NCBI GenBank assembly: GCA_964344485.1
Contig: CAYFNF010000002.1
Location: forward strand, 124,001-188,000
DNA from: CAYFNF01 sp964344485
Lineage (GTDB): Bacteria; Patescibacteriota; Patescibacteriia; UBA9570; XYC2-FULL-38-9
Direction of reading: 5' to 3'
Length of the DNA: 64,000 nt
The stretch's first letter is position 1; the number at the start of each line of letters is the position of its first letter. The notes below the pieces were generated by a model. The model worked only from the letters and a program-made list of their open reading frames with translations, did not search any database and was not told the DNA's origin. Below are positions 43,508 through 51,590 of this stretch, in pieces. The translations under genes were made by a program, and so were the position numbers.

Positions 43508-44287
43508 TCATTCTAAAAAATTAATGATCTCTGAGCTTATTTGTTTGGCGTGAGTTTTATGAATACCGTGCTTGCCATCTTGAAATTGTGTGAATGTGCT
43601 GTTTGCAATAGCTTGGTGCATATACTCTCCATCTGCGATTGGGACATACGTGTCATGCACACCCCAAAATATCTTTACCGGGACTGCAATTTTATCAATG
43701 TGCGGCTTGAGGTCCTCGTCAATAACATGCTGAAATGTCTGCTTCGTGGCACCGGATGCCTGAAGATAGTCCTGTCCGTGAATCAACTTGTATCCAACAG
43801 TGCGAATTGGTTTAAAAACGTGTTTCAGAAGAGGTAAAGAGAGTATAGCTTTTACCATTTTTGAGACCTGTCGTATTAGCCGCACTTTAAGAGAACGGTT
43901 CTTAATACCAGCTGCGGCAATATAGACGATTTTTTTACAACACTCAGGGTGCATGCTCATTAACTTTGTGATCACACGTGCACCAAAGGAATGACACACA
44001 ATAATGACCTGCGATACATTTAATTCCTCTAAATATTTTACGACGCATAATGCGTATTGCTCCAGTCTCCATGCGTGAGAGAGGGGAGTGCTTTGACCAA
44101 ATCCGGGAAAATCAAGGGCAAGTAATCGCGCATCACTACTCTCTGAGAGCTCCTCAAATAACGGCTGAAACGAAAGCGCATCACCACCCCACCCATGCAA
44201 AAAAACTACCGGCACCCCAGAGCCTTCAACCTCAATATAGGAAATATCACTGTTATCAATTGTTACCTGTTTACGTTGTCCAATCAT
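43508..44287 (-). CDS. Alpha/beta hydrolase
   Basis: The 259-residue protein has the fold landmarks of serine hydrolases: oxyanion motif FLHGWGG (about 29-35), LDFPGFGQS, the nucleophile elbow CHSFGA (S100), an acid near FWGVHDTYVP and the catalytic histidine near GKHGIHKTH. No signal peptide is seen. First gene of the minus-strand operon with the MurF-like ligase. The substrate is unknown; lipid or peptide ester are options. Confidence 0.85.
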   Translation of the reverse strand: MIGQRKQVTIDNSDISYIEVEGSGVPVVFLHGWGGDALSFQPLFEELSESSDARLLALDFPGFGQSTPLSHAWRLEQYALCVVKYLEELNVSQVIIVCHSFGARVITKLMSMHPECCKKIVYIAAAGIKNRSLKVRLIRQVSKMVKAILSLPLLKHVFKPIRTVGYKLIHGQDYLQASGATKQTFQHVIDEDLKPHIDKIAVPVKIFWGVHDTYVPIADGEYMHQAIANSTFTQFQDGKHGIHKTHAKQISSEIINFLE

Positions 44288-44294
44288 CTGTCAT

Positions 44295-44323
44295 AGTATA
44301 CTGAATTTTTAATCTTTTTTCCA
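44295..44323 (-). promoter_or_regulatory. Promoter for the hydrolase-MurF operon, probably leaderless
   Basis: Minus-strand -10 TATACT (44300-44295) and a weak -35 TGGAAA (44323-44318) with a 17-bp spacer. The -10 ends 8 nt before the ATG at 44287. Confidence 0.5.
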
Positions 44324-44353
44324 GAGCAGAGAGGCGAGTATTGTAATGCAAAG

Positions 44354-44382
44354 TTGTATCATGTAAGTGAATAGCATACAAT
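44354..44382 (+). promoter_or_regulatory. Promoter for the FtsQ-like gene, probably leaderless
   Basis: -35 TTGTAT (44354-44359) and -10 TACAAT (44377-44382) with a 17-bp spacer. The -10 ends 8 nt before the ATG at 44390, so the leader should be 0-1 nt. Confidence 0.6.
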
Positions 44383-44389
44383 ATACTCT

Positions 44390-45601
44390 ATGCTAAGGCA
44401 ATTCAACACATACAGAAAAAAAAGGAAGATACAGCGCGTTCAACAAGAACAAAAAGCACGATCTCAACAGAAATTCGAAAACCCGTATTTTTCTAAAACA
44501 AGCACACGAAAACGCAGGTCAGAGCGTCCTCAATTCGCTCAAAATTGCGTTATATGGCTAAAAAAGGACGGATGGGCGGTATTAGGAATCATCCTGATGT
44601 TATCGGTTACAGCGTGGTATTTTGGCTTGTATACAAACACATTTAAAGTGGAGAATATCGAGGTAGTCGGTACACAGTATATTAACCAAGAGGAAGTACT
44701 TCAGGAGGTGCATTCGTTCGCAGATAGCTCTATCCTAGGCTTTATTAAACGCAATACTTTTTGGACGCTTAAGCCAGAGGCATTGGCATCTACAGTGCAA
44801 CACACATTTGATCAGACATATGCTATTGAGTCAGTGGATGTTAAGAAGACATTCCCTGACTCAGTCACAGTAACGATCGTTGAGCGAATCCCAAGTGTCA
44901 CGTGGGTCACGACTGGATCAGGGTCAGAGAACTTCTATTCAGTAGATCTAGACGGTTTTGTAACACAAGAATTCGATACACTGGAAAGTACGAATCAGAC
45001 ATTTCCCATTGTGTATGATGACAATAGAGATCGTTTGGGAATCGGATGGCATGTGGTCTCAGCCGAGTATATAGCGTTCTTATTGCAAGCACATGAGCAG
45101 TACGCTGCAGCTACAGGACTCAGCGTCACTTCATACTCATTTCCACACGTACAGTGTCAGGAGCGTCAATATGTTGCTGAACAGATTTTCCAACAAGAGA
45201 TACTCGACTCTGCCTCGGAAGAATACCGAGACAAGAAACGAGCTATTCAAGAACAATTTCAGAGAGGGGAATTAACAATCGACCAAAGCTTAGATGAATT
45301 AGAGAAGTTAAAGAATGAAGAGTTGCAGCAGTTGGGCGAAGAGAGTCACACTGGATATTCTACGTACCAATGGGAAAGTGTGTTTGTTCCGATTGAGTGC
45401 GATTTTGTGCAAATCGCTTCAGAACTGCACGTAAAGACTGTATCGAATGATGGACATGAGTTTTATGTGTACTTAGATAAAACCATTGAGTTAGAAGCAC
45501 AATTACAGAATCTCCAGTCCGTATTTAATGAAATAGGCTCGGATATTCACTCATTATCGTATATTGATGTGAGATTTGTGGATCGGGCGTATTATCAATA
45601 G
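44390..45601 (+). CDS. ftsQ: FtsQ-like cell division protein with coiled-coil insertion
   Basis: The 403-residue protein has a basic cytoplasmic region (1-60), one membrane helix (about 62-80), a POTRA domain (about 85-166) with FKVENIEVVGTQYINQEEV and VTIVERIPSV, then a beta domain ending YIDVRFVDRAYYQ, typical of FtsQ/DivIB. A charged helical stretch (about 262-320, EEYRDKKRAIQEQFQRGELT by position 277-296) is inserted and makes it longer than usual (250-300). FtsQ scaffolds the divisome on the outer face. It stands alone, not next to murC/ddl/ftsA, and ends convergently to the M23 gene. Confidence 0.82.
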   Translation: MLRQFNTYRKKRKIQRVQQEQKARSQQKFENPYFSKTSTRKRRSERPQFAQNCVIWLKKDGWAVLGIILMLSVTAWYFGLYTNTFKVENIEVVGTQYINQEEVLQEVHSFADSSILGFIKRNTFWTLKPEALASTVQHTFDQTYAIESVDVKKTFPDSVTVTIVERIPSVTWVTTGSGSENFYSVDLDGFVTQEFDTLESTNQTFPIVYDDNRDRLGIGWHVVSAEYIAFLLQAHEQYAAATGLSVTSYSFPHVQCQERQYVAEQIFQQEILDSASEEYRDKKRAIQEQFQRGELTIDQSLDELEKLKNEELQQLGEESHTGYSTYQWESVFVPIECDFVQIASELHVKTVSNDGHEFYVYLDKTIELEAQLQNLQSVFNEIGSDIHSLSYIDVRFVDRAYYQ

Positions 45602-45622
45602 TACTGTTTTAAAAGAAATATA

Positions 45623-45652
45623 AGTGTCGTAAAACATATCTTGTGCGACACT
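45623..45652 (+). terminator. Hairpin after the FtsQ-like gene
   Basis: A 7-bp stem AGTGTCG (45623-45629) pairs with CGACACT (45646-45652) around a 16-nt loop, with no T run. It may help end transcription with the downstream terminator. Confidence 0.4.
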
Positions 45653-45662
45653 AACAACATTC

Positions 45663-45693
45663 AAAAAAAGGGAGTTTCTCATACTTCCCTTTT
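45663..45693. terminator. Bidirectional Rho-independent terminator
   Basis: An A-run, GGGAGT, a short loop, ACTTCCC and a T-run form an inverted repeat with A tract on one side and T tract on the other, so it can terminate in both directions. It lies between the convergent FtsQ-like and M23 peptidase genes. Confidence 0.8.
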
Positions 45694-45702
45694 CTATTGT
45701 AG

Positions 45703-47031
45703 CTATGGTAAGTAGTTTTGAGGATTCTGAGGGAATCCGTCATATCTGATTTCAAAATGCAGATGAGGTCCCGTAGAATATGCTCCAGCTCCAGGTGTTC
45801 CAGGTGACCCACCAGTATATCCAATAATATCACCACGACGAACGTATTGGTCCACTGATACTGCTACCCCACTCACATGCCCATACACACTTGATAACTT
45901 ATTACCGTGAGCGATCATAATCCATGCATAACTGCTTGTTCCATCGAATTTCGCAACCGTAACGTACCCTGAGGCTGCAGCTTTAATCGGTGTTCCCATC
46001 GATACTCCAATATCCAAACCATTATGAGCACCAATAGAATTAGAAAATGGATACCCACCACAATGGAATGCACAAGTAATTCGCCCAGTGACTGGCCAGA
46101 TGAATGCAACATTGCCATCTAATATCTCTAACTCTTCTTCTGTCAGCACCTCTTCTCCTTGCTCTTCAAGCTTCTCCTGGATCTGTGTGCGGATATTAGT
46201 GATCTTATCCTGCGCTTTCTTTTCTAACGATGCGATTTGACCTTCAATCTGCGACTGCTCGTCACGAACTTGTTTAAGTAGTAGTTGATACTTCTCTTCA
46301 GAGAGTTCCGTCTCCTCTAAAAGATTATTTTTATACTGCTCCTCCCCTACCAAGAACTCTTGTTCACTCTCTAGCTCTGTCTTCTGAACTGTTACTTCTG
46401 CTTTCTTGTCTTTCACTTCTCCCTGTTTTTCTTCCAGGACCAGCTTGCTGTGCTGAACTGAATTTAACGTATCTTGGACATTGGTCTGAACACGGTTGGT
46501 AAATTCTAAATCCGAAAAGAAATCAGAGAATGTATGGTTACTAAATGTAATCTCCAGCGGTGTTTGCTGTTCAAAACGATAGATGTCAACAATCAACTCG
46601 CGTAATCGCTCTTTATTGGTCTCTATGTCCTCTTTGGCCACAGCGATTTGGTCTTGTAGTGTTTCGATCTCCAACTGCAATATCTCTAACTCAATCTCGG
46701 TTTTCTCAATGCTGGACTTAGTCTCATCTATCTTGTCTTCGAGAATACTCAATTGATTTTCAAGCGATGCTTTCTCCTGTTGCTTATCGTCAATGTTCTG
46801 CTTATAGATATCAATTTTTTCCTCTAGATCACGAACTTCACTCGCTTTTTCCTCTATCTTTATATTAATATTTTCGATATCCTGTTGCTGGTCAACCTCT
46901 TTCTGAACGATGTCTTCAAATTCATTATCTGTGATCCGTGCTGTAGCTGGTGCTGTAATACACCAAATACCAACAACCCCACAAATACATGCGATCAGGA
47001 GTATAGATGTCTTTTTTATAAGCGTACTCAT
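45703..47031 (-). CDS. EnvC-like murein hydrolase, M23 peptidase
   Basis: The 442-residue protein has a signal peptide (1-33, ending APATA), long coiled coil (about 45-310) and a C-terminal M23 LytM domain (about 318-442). Zinc/catalytic residues are visible as HNGLD and HLHFE, with GHVSGVAVSVDQYVRRGDIIGYTG between, so the domain looks active. It cuts peptide cross-links and is probably regulated by the coiled coil as in EnvC/PcsB. It overlaps the gltX stop by 4 nt, so it is co-transcribed with gltX. Confidence 0.92.
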   Translation of the reverse strand: MSTLIKKTSILLIACICGVVGIWCITAPATARITDNEFEDIVQKEVDQQQDIENINIKIEEKASEVRDLEEKIDIYKQNIDDKQQEKASLENQLSILEDKIDETKSSIEKTEIELEILQLEIETLQDQIAVAKEDIETNKERLRELIVDIYRFEQQTPLEITFSNHTFSDFFSDLEFTNRVQTNVQDTLNSVQHSKLVLEEKQGEVKDKKAEVTVQKTELESEQEFLVGEEQYKNNLLEETELSEEKYQLLLKQVRDEQSQIEGQIASLEKKAQDKITNIRTQIQEKLEEQGEEVLTEEELEILDGNVAFIWPVTGRITCAFHCGGYPFSNSIGAHNGLDIGVSMGTPIKAAASGYVTVAKFDGTSSYAWIMIAHGNKLSSVYGHVSGVAVSVDQYVRRGDIIGYTGGSPGTPGAGAYSTGPHLHFEIRYDGFPQNPQNYLP

Positions 47032-48527
47032 GATTCTAATTGTTGCTTCGCTTGTTGTAGTCGTGTAATAGTTTCAGCTTTACCTACTATTTCTCCGCAT
47101 TCGAATGGAGATGGAGACTTCTCTTTTCCAGTTATAGCATAACGCATGGGCCATAATACATCGCCATTCCCCCATTCTGTGGTTTTTATCCACTCAATCA
47201 GATCCTCTTCTAAAGCAGCAGCAAGGAACGAATCCTCTGAAATGCCCTCAATATGCTCTAGTAACGCTTCGAGTATACTTATTGTATCTTTTTTTGTGGA
47301 TTTTTTCCAAACGATCTTTTCTTTATCATATACTACCGCGGAACTGTCGAGCAGTTCATTTATCTCTTGTACATCCGATAGCACCGTCAACCGATCCCTT
47401 AACGAACTCCAAATAGATTCTTGCTGAGTTGCAGTGAGCGTACTAAACCATGAGAGAAACTCTTTAAATGCTTCGGTATGTTCGTGCTCAGTCTCAGTTC
47501 TTCGCTCAATTCGCTCGGTAAACTCTTGAACTGACAGTTGCTTTATATAATGCTGATTCATCCACTGCAGTTTATCTGTTTCGAAAATGGGATTTGCTTT
47601 ATTTATCATCTCCAAGTCAAAACGCTTCTCCAGCTCCTGCAAAGTAAAGTGCTCCTCAGTAGTCTTTGGATTCCAACCGAGTAATGATATAAAATTCACC
47701 ACTGCTTCGGATACATATCCAGTATCACGAAATGATAGAAGTGCAGTGTCGCCGTCTCGTTTGCTCATTTTCCCCCCATTTTTTGACAGAAATACGGTCA
47801 GGTGAACAAATGATGGCACATCCCAGCCAAATGCCTGATATAACAACACATGCTTTGGTGTGGAGGGTATCCACTCCTCTCCCCTGATTACGTGAGAGAT
47901 CTCCATAAGATGATCATCGACGATGTTGGCTAAGTGATACGTTGGGAACCCATCAGATTTCATCAGCACTTGGTCATCGATGTTCTGTACGTCAAACGAA
48001 ATTGTTCCGTGTACTACGTCTTGCACTTCCACACTCCCCTTCTCTGGTACCGCCAAGCGTACAGTGAAAGGATCGTTGTTTTTCACATGCTTCTCAATTT
48101 GCTCTGCGGTGAGCGACCTACACGTTCTATCGTATCGCGGAGGCAATTTTTTTTCATTCTGTTCTTTCCGCATCTGCTCTAATCGTTCTGTAGTACAGAA
48201 ACAGCGATATGCTTTGTTACTTTCAAGTAGCTGATCAACATGCTTCTTATATATATCTAAGCGCTCACTTTGCGTATATGGTCCGTATTCACCGCCGACA
48301 TCCGGTCCTTCGTCCCACTCAATACCAAGCCACTTCAGTCCCTGCTGAATAGCTTCAATACTCCCTGCTACGTAACGCTCTTGGTCAGTATCCTCGATAC
48401 GTAAGACAAATGTACCGTTATTTTTCTTTGCCCATAGGTATGCAAATAGTGCCGCGCGAGCATTTCCGATATGAATAAAGCCGGTTGGTGATGGCGCAAA
48501 TCGCGTTCTAACTGATGTAAAACTCAT
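47028..48527 (-). CDS. gltX: Glutamyl-tRNA synthetase
   Basis: The 499-residue class I synthetase has RFAPSPTGFIHIGNARAAL with HIGH as HIGN (about 19-22), RIEDTDQERY, the WxPSTPKHVLLYQAFGW region and KMSKRDGD. The C-terminal anticodon-binding helices are present. Whether it is discriminating or also charges tRNA-Gln is not evident. First gene of the gltX-M23 pair; the promoter lies within the end of the WecG-like gene. Confidence 0.95.
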   Translation of the reverse strand: MSFTSVRTRFAPSPTGFIHIGNARAALFAYLWAKKNNGTFVLRIEDTDQERYVAGSIEAIQQGLKWLGIEWDEGPDVGGEYGPYTQSERLDIYKKHVDQLLESNKAYRCFCTTERLEQMRKEQNEKKLPPRYDRTCRSLTAEQIEKHVKNNDPFTVRLAVPEKGSVEVQDVVHGTISFDVQNIDDQVLMKSDGFPTYHLANIVDDHLMEISHVIRGEEWIPSTPKHVLLYQAFGWDVPSFVHLTVFLSKNGGKMSKRDGDTALLSFRDTGYVSEAVVNFISLLGWNPKTTEEHFTLQELEKRFDLEMINKANPIFETDKLQWMNQHYIKQLSVQEFTERIERRTETEHEHTEAFKEFLSWFSTLTATQQESIWSSLRDRLTVLSDVQEINELLDSSAVVYDKEKIVWKKSTKKDTISILEALLEHIEGISEDSFLAAALEEDLIEWIKTTEWGNGDVLWPMRYAITGKEKSPSPFECGEIVGKAETITRLQQAKQQLES

Positions 48528-48534
48528 ATGCAGT

Positions 48535-48562
48535 ATTATACCAAAAACAGACTATTTTTCAA
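48535..48562 (-). promoter_or_regulatory. Promoter for gltX, probably leaderless
   Basis: Minus-strand -10 TATAAT (48540-48535) and -35 TTGAAA (48562-48557) with a 16-bp spacer. The -10 ends 8 nt before the ATG at 48527. The -35 lies inside the last codons of the upstream glycosyltransferase. Confidence 0.65.
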
Positions 48563-49277
48563 TGGTTTTTCGGTTCAGCAACACCACTGCTGGGAAAACC
48601 ACCACGGCATTAATGATGCGCTTCCAGCGCTTCGGTTCAGTACATAATCTCCATAGCCACTCTAAGCCCAACCCACGTAGAATTGCTGGGGCGCGTTTTG
48701 CAGCACCTGTAAAGAAATCAAATGTTCCTCCGATGCCTACACCAATAACGTTGTTTGAGAACGCATCCTTATAATGATGGAGCCAATACTCTTGTTCTGG
48801 AAAGCCTAGCCCCACTAGAATGATGTGTGGTTGAAAATCTATACTTGACTGCTCAGGTTGTTGCTTCCATTGATCTCGTCGCACTGCAGTGATTTTTATT
48901 ATCGAGTTGGGAGCGATCCGCTGTAACGCTGTTTGGACTTGTTCTTGTGAAGACAATCCATCTTCTCGTACAATGCATAACACTTTTAACTGCTTCGAAT
49001 TTGCTAGTTCTAGCAATCGCTCGGTAAATGAACTTCCAGTGACAGTGTGTTGAATACCTGAACACAGACGCAACCCAAAACCGTCCGGAAGTGATAGTGA
49101 CGCACTATTCAGCACCTCGCGATACTCTGCATACGAGCGCGCATGAAGCAATATCTCTGGATTCGGAGTCACGATAAATAGCTGCTCTTGCTTCTCAATC
49201 CCCTGTTGGACTGCTTCTAAAGCCTGATTCATGGATATATTATGCACCAATACACCCAATATGTTCGTTTTTTCCAT
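48552..49277 (-). CDS. WecG/TagA/CpsF-family glycosyltransferase
   Basis: The 241-residue protein matches the N-acetylmannosaminyl-transferase family that adds the second sugar to undecaprenyl-linked acceptors. Motifs are FIVTPNPEILLHARSYAEYR, LPDGFGL, IILVGLGFPEQEYWL, GVGGTFDFFTGAAKRAP (by pattern) and LGLEWLWRLCTEPKRW. I chose the ATG at 49277, giving MEKTNILGVLVHNI; a longer frame to 49328 lies in the divergent promoter region. Fits surface glycan synthesis but lies away from the main locus. Confidence 0.92.
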   Translation of the reverse strand: MEKTNILGVLVHNISMNQALEAVQQGIEKQEQLFIVTPNPEILLHARSYAEYREVLNSASLSLPDGFGLRLCSGIQHTVTGSSFTERLLELANSKQLKVLCIVREDGLSSQEQVQTALQRIAPNSIIKITAVRRDQWKQQPEQSSIDFQPHIILVGLGFPEQEYWLHHYKDAFSNNVIGVGIGGTFDFFTGAAKRAPAILRGLGLEWLWRLCTEPKRWKRIINAVVVFPAVVLLNRKTIEK

Positions 49278-49284
49278 AGTTATG

Positions 49285-49305
49285 TATATATGCTGCTGTA
49301 GTATA
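49285..49305 (-). promoter_or_regulatory. Candidate -10 boxes for the WecG-like gene
   Basis: Two minus-strand -10 candidates exist: TATACT with an extended TG (49305-49300; leader about 16 nt) and TATATA (49290-49285; ends 8 nt before the ATG). Neither has a convincing -35. Confidence 0.35.
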
Positions 49306-49347
49306 TCATTCATAAGATAAAATAGCATAAATAATTAAAACAGAAAC

Positions 49348-49376
49348 TTGACGAAAAATAACAATATCATTATAAT
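49348..49376 (+). promoter_or_regulatory. Near-consensus promoter for the secreted repeat protein, leaderless
   Basis: -35 TTGACG (49348-49353) and perfect -10 TATAAT (49371-49376) with a 17-bp spacer. The -10 ends exactly 7 nt before the A of the ATG at 49383, so transcription should begin on the start codon. Confidence 0.8.
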
Positions 49377-49382
49377 AAAAAT

Positions 49383-50792
49383 ATGCGGAGATATATAGTA
49401 TTACCTTTAGTGATCGCAATAATTTTTATAACAACTGCTCATATACAGCCAGCGAATGCTTTTACGTTCTATAAAAATCTACTGATCACAGATAATGAGA
49501 TGACGGATTGGAAGGCGCTTTCAAAAAAAGGCATCCAGCAATTTCTGGAAGAGAAGGGATCAGTTCTAGCAAACCATTCGGCGACCGACGTTGACGGTCA
49601 GACAAAAACCGTGGCTGGAATTATAAAATCAGTGTCAAAAAAATACCACTTGAACCCCATGCTATTTTTAGTTATGGCACAAAAAGAATCGAGCGCAATC
49701 ACCAGCTCTTCACTAACATATTCGATTAAGAATTGGATCCTGGGCTATGGTCGCTGTGATAGCTGTTCAGAGCGACAAGCAGAACCGTATCGCGGCATCG
49801 CGAAGCAATTTAATTCAGCAGCAAGTAAATTCCGGAACGGGTATTTGAAAGACTTGGATAGCAAAGGCCATACCATCTCAGGCTGGGGCCCAGGCATTAC
49901 GAAGAAAANNNNNNNNNNTGACGGGATCTCTGTCACACCCAAGAATGACGCAACAGCTGCGCTCTATACCTACAACCCGTGCGTAGGAGCGTACGGTGGT
50001 GGATACAAACGATTTGGATGTAACTCTGCGTTTCAAAAACTCTGGCAAAATTGGAATCCAGCAATTACCTACCCTAATGGCAGTCTTTTACAGATCGGTG
50101 ATGTCATCTACTTAATCCAAAATGGGAAGAAGCGTGCATTTACCTCCTACGGCGCGCTACTAACAAACTATAATCCAGATGATGTGATTCCAGTACCTAT
50201 AGTCGTTGGTGAAAAATATACATCTGGTACGGATATATCTTTCCCAAACTATACATTGCTGCAAAATCCAGCAGGTACGATCTATCTACTAGCAGACGGT
50301 AAAAAGAGAGGGTTCGCATCCAAGAATGTCTTTAAGAGCTTTGGATATAATCCTGAGGAAATTACACCTGTGAAATGGAAAGCGATAGACAGCATACCTG
50401 AAGGGAAGAAAATCACAAAGAAAATCTCGTATCCTGAAGGTGCTCTGTTGCAAAATAAAAATACCGGAGCGATATTCTATGTTGATGCTAAGAATAAACG
50501 GCATGAGATCTGGTCCAAAGAAGTACTGGATAATAATTTTGCGAATAAAGAAATTGAACAAGTTTCAGGATCTGAGATCAAACAGTACAAGAAGAAGGCT
50601 CCAGTGAAGCTGAAGGACGGCACTTTAGTAACATCAAAAAAGGATCCATCAGTGTATGTAATCGCAAACGGAAAACGGCGTCCGTTTAAATCCGGTAAGG
50701 TATTTGCACAATATGGATATCAATGGGATAATATCATTACTGTACCGGATAACGTTCTAAAACTTCACCCAAAAGGGAAATACATTAAATAG
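49383..50792 (+). CDS. Secreted lysozyme-like protein with C-terminal tandem repeats
   Basis: The roughly 469-residue protein has a signal peptide (1-26, ending ANA). A helical region (about 60-225) resembles lysozyme/glucosaminidase-type wall hydrolases: HLNPMLFLVMAQKESS with a possible catalytic Glu, WILGYGRCDSCS and AAKFRN-like helices. Four repeats of about 55-60 residues (228-469) share the pattern P-x-G-x-L-L ... IY ... GKKRxF ... GY ... I. Ten N interrupt it at 49909-49918; the frame continues correctly on the far side. Presumably secreted and wall-bound. First gene of a plus-strand run leading to priA-def-fmt. Enzymatic function is inferred only. Confidence 0.7.
   Translation: MRRYIVLPLVIAIIFITTAHIQPANAFTFYKNLLITDNEMTDWKALSKKGIQQFLEEKGSVLANHSATDVDGQTKTVAGIIKSVSKKYHLNPMLFLVMAQKESSAITSSSLTYSIKNWILGYGRCDSCSERQAEPYRGIAKQFNSAASKFRNGYLKDLDSKGHTISGWGPGITKKXXXXDGISVTPKNDATAALYTYNPCVGAYGGGYKRFGCNSAFQKLWQNWNPAITYPNGSLLQIGDVIYLIQNGKKRAFTSYGALLTNYNPDDVIPVPIVVGEKYTSGTDISFPNYTLLQNPAGTIYLLADGKKRGFASKNVFKSFGYNPEEITPVKWKAIDSIPEGKKITKKISYPEGALLQNKNTGAIFYVDAKNKRHEIWSKEVLDNNFANKEIEQVSGSEIKQYKKKAPVKLKDGTLVTSKKDPSVYVIANGKRRPFKSGKVFAQYGYQWDNIITVPDNVLKLHPKGKYIK
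49909..49918. other. Assembly gap, 10 N
   Basis: Ten N lie inside the lysozyme-like domain. Both flanks fit one frame over 10 nt, but the size is probably a placeholder. Confidence 0.95.
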
Positions 50793-50797
50793 CCATC

Positions 50798-51586
50798 ATG
50801 TCTCTGATTTTTTCTGCGGTAATACCAAATCATCCAAAGTTTGCATTGGAGCTTTTACCGTCCAAAGAGACTGAATCCCAAACTGTGAACGCAGTAAAAG
50901 AGCTTGAGGGCGAGATGTACTTCATGAAACCAGAAACCATTGTATTGCTGACATCTCATGGATCGCAAGTACCTGATCTTATCAACGCAAATATTTCAAG
51001 TTCATTGCGTGGTACCTGGCCCGATAGCGCTCCGGAGTTACAAGACATAGAAACCGACTTTCATGGTGACGTAGAGTTTGCCGCTCATTTAAAAGAGGTT
51101 ATAGATACAGAACACAACGACATACCTATGACCATTATTGCTGAAGAAGTACTACCACCAGAAATCACAACACCATTTACGTTCTTACTGAGCCATTTAA
51201 AACACGCACGAGTAGTCATTATCTCAACCAGCAATTTAACCGTACAGCAGCATTATGATTTTGGGGAGTTTCTGCGACACCAAGCGCTTCAAACAAACAA
51301 ACGAATTGCAGTTATTGCCTCAGGGCACCTCTCAAATTACAAAAAAGCCGATACTACAACCGCAAGCTCTTTTGACACCCTGTGTCAGCAATTCATAAAG
51401 GAACATCAACCAGAAAAAATTCTCAATATTAATAAAGATATCTATACTAGCAGCGGATCAGACCTGTATTTCCCGCTCACGGTAATGGTTGGATTGTTGA
51501 ATAATTTGAATACCATACCAGAGGTCATGTCCTATGAGAAGGTCTTTGACCAAGGGCAGCTGGTAGCCAATTTTATATTAAAATAG
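50798..51586 (+). CDS. MEMO1/LigB-like (AmmeMemoRadiSam B) protein
   Basis: The 262-residue protein resembles the class III extradiol dioxygenase fold, specifically the MEMO/AmmeMemoRadiSam system B branch. It has IPNHP (H12), LLTSHGSQVPD (H54) and IASGHLSNYKKAD (H177) where relatives have SSDLSHY. These would be metal ligands in dioxygenases; function in MEMO proteins is unclear. The usual partners AMMECR1 and a radical-SAM enzyme are not seen here. It sits 5 nt after the secreted protein and 4 nt before priA. Moderate certainty. Confidence 0.6.
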   Translation: MSLIFSAVIPNHPKFALELLPSKETESQTVNAVKELEGEMYFMKPETIVLLTSHGSQVPDLINANISSSLRGTWPDSAPELQDIETDFHGDVEFAAHLKEVIDTEHNDIPMTIIAEEVLPPEITTPFTFLLSHLKHARVVIISTSNLTVQQHYDFGEFLRHQALQTNKRIAVIASGHLSNYKKADTTTASSFDTLCQQFIKEHQPEKILNINKDIYTSSGSDLYFPLTVMVGLLNNLNTIPEVMSYEKVFDQGQLVANFILK

Positions 51587-51590
51587 CTCC

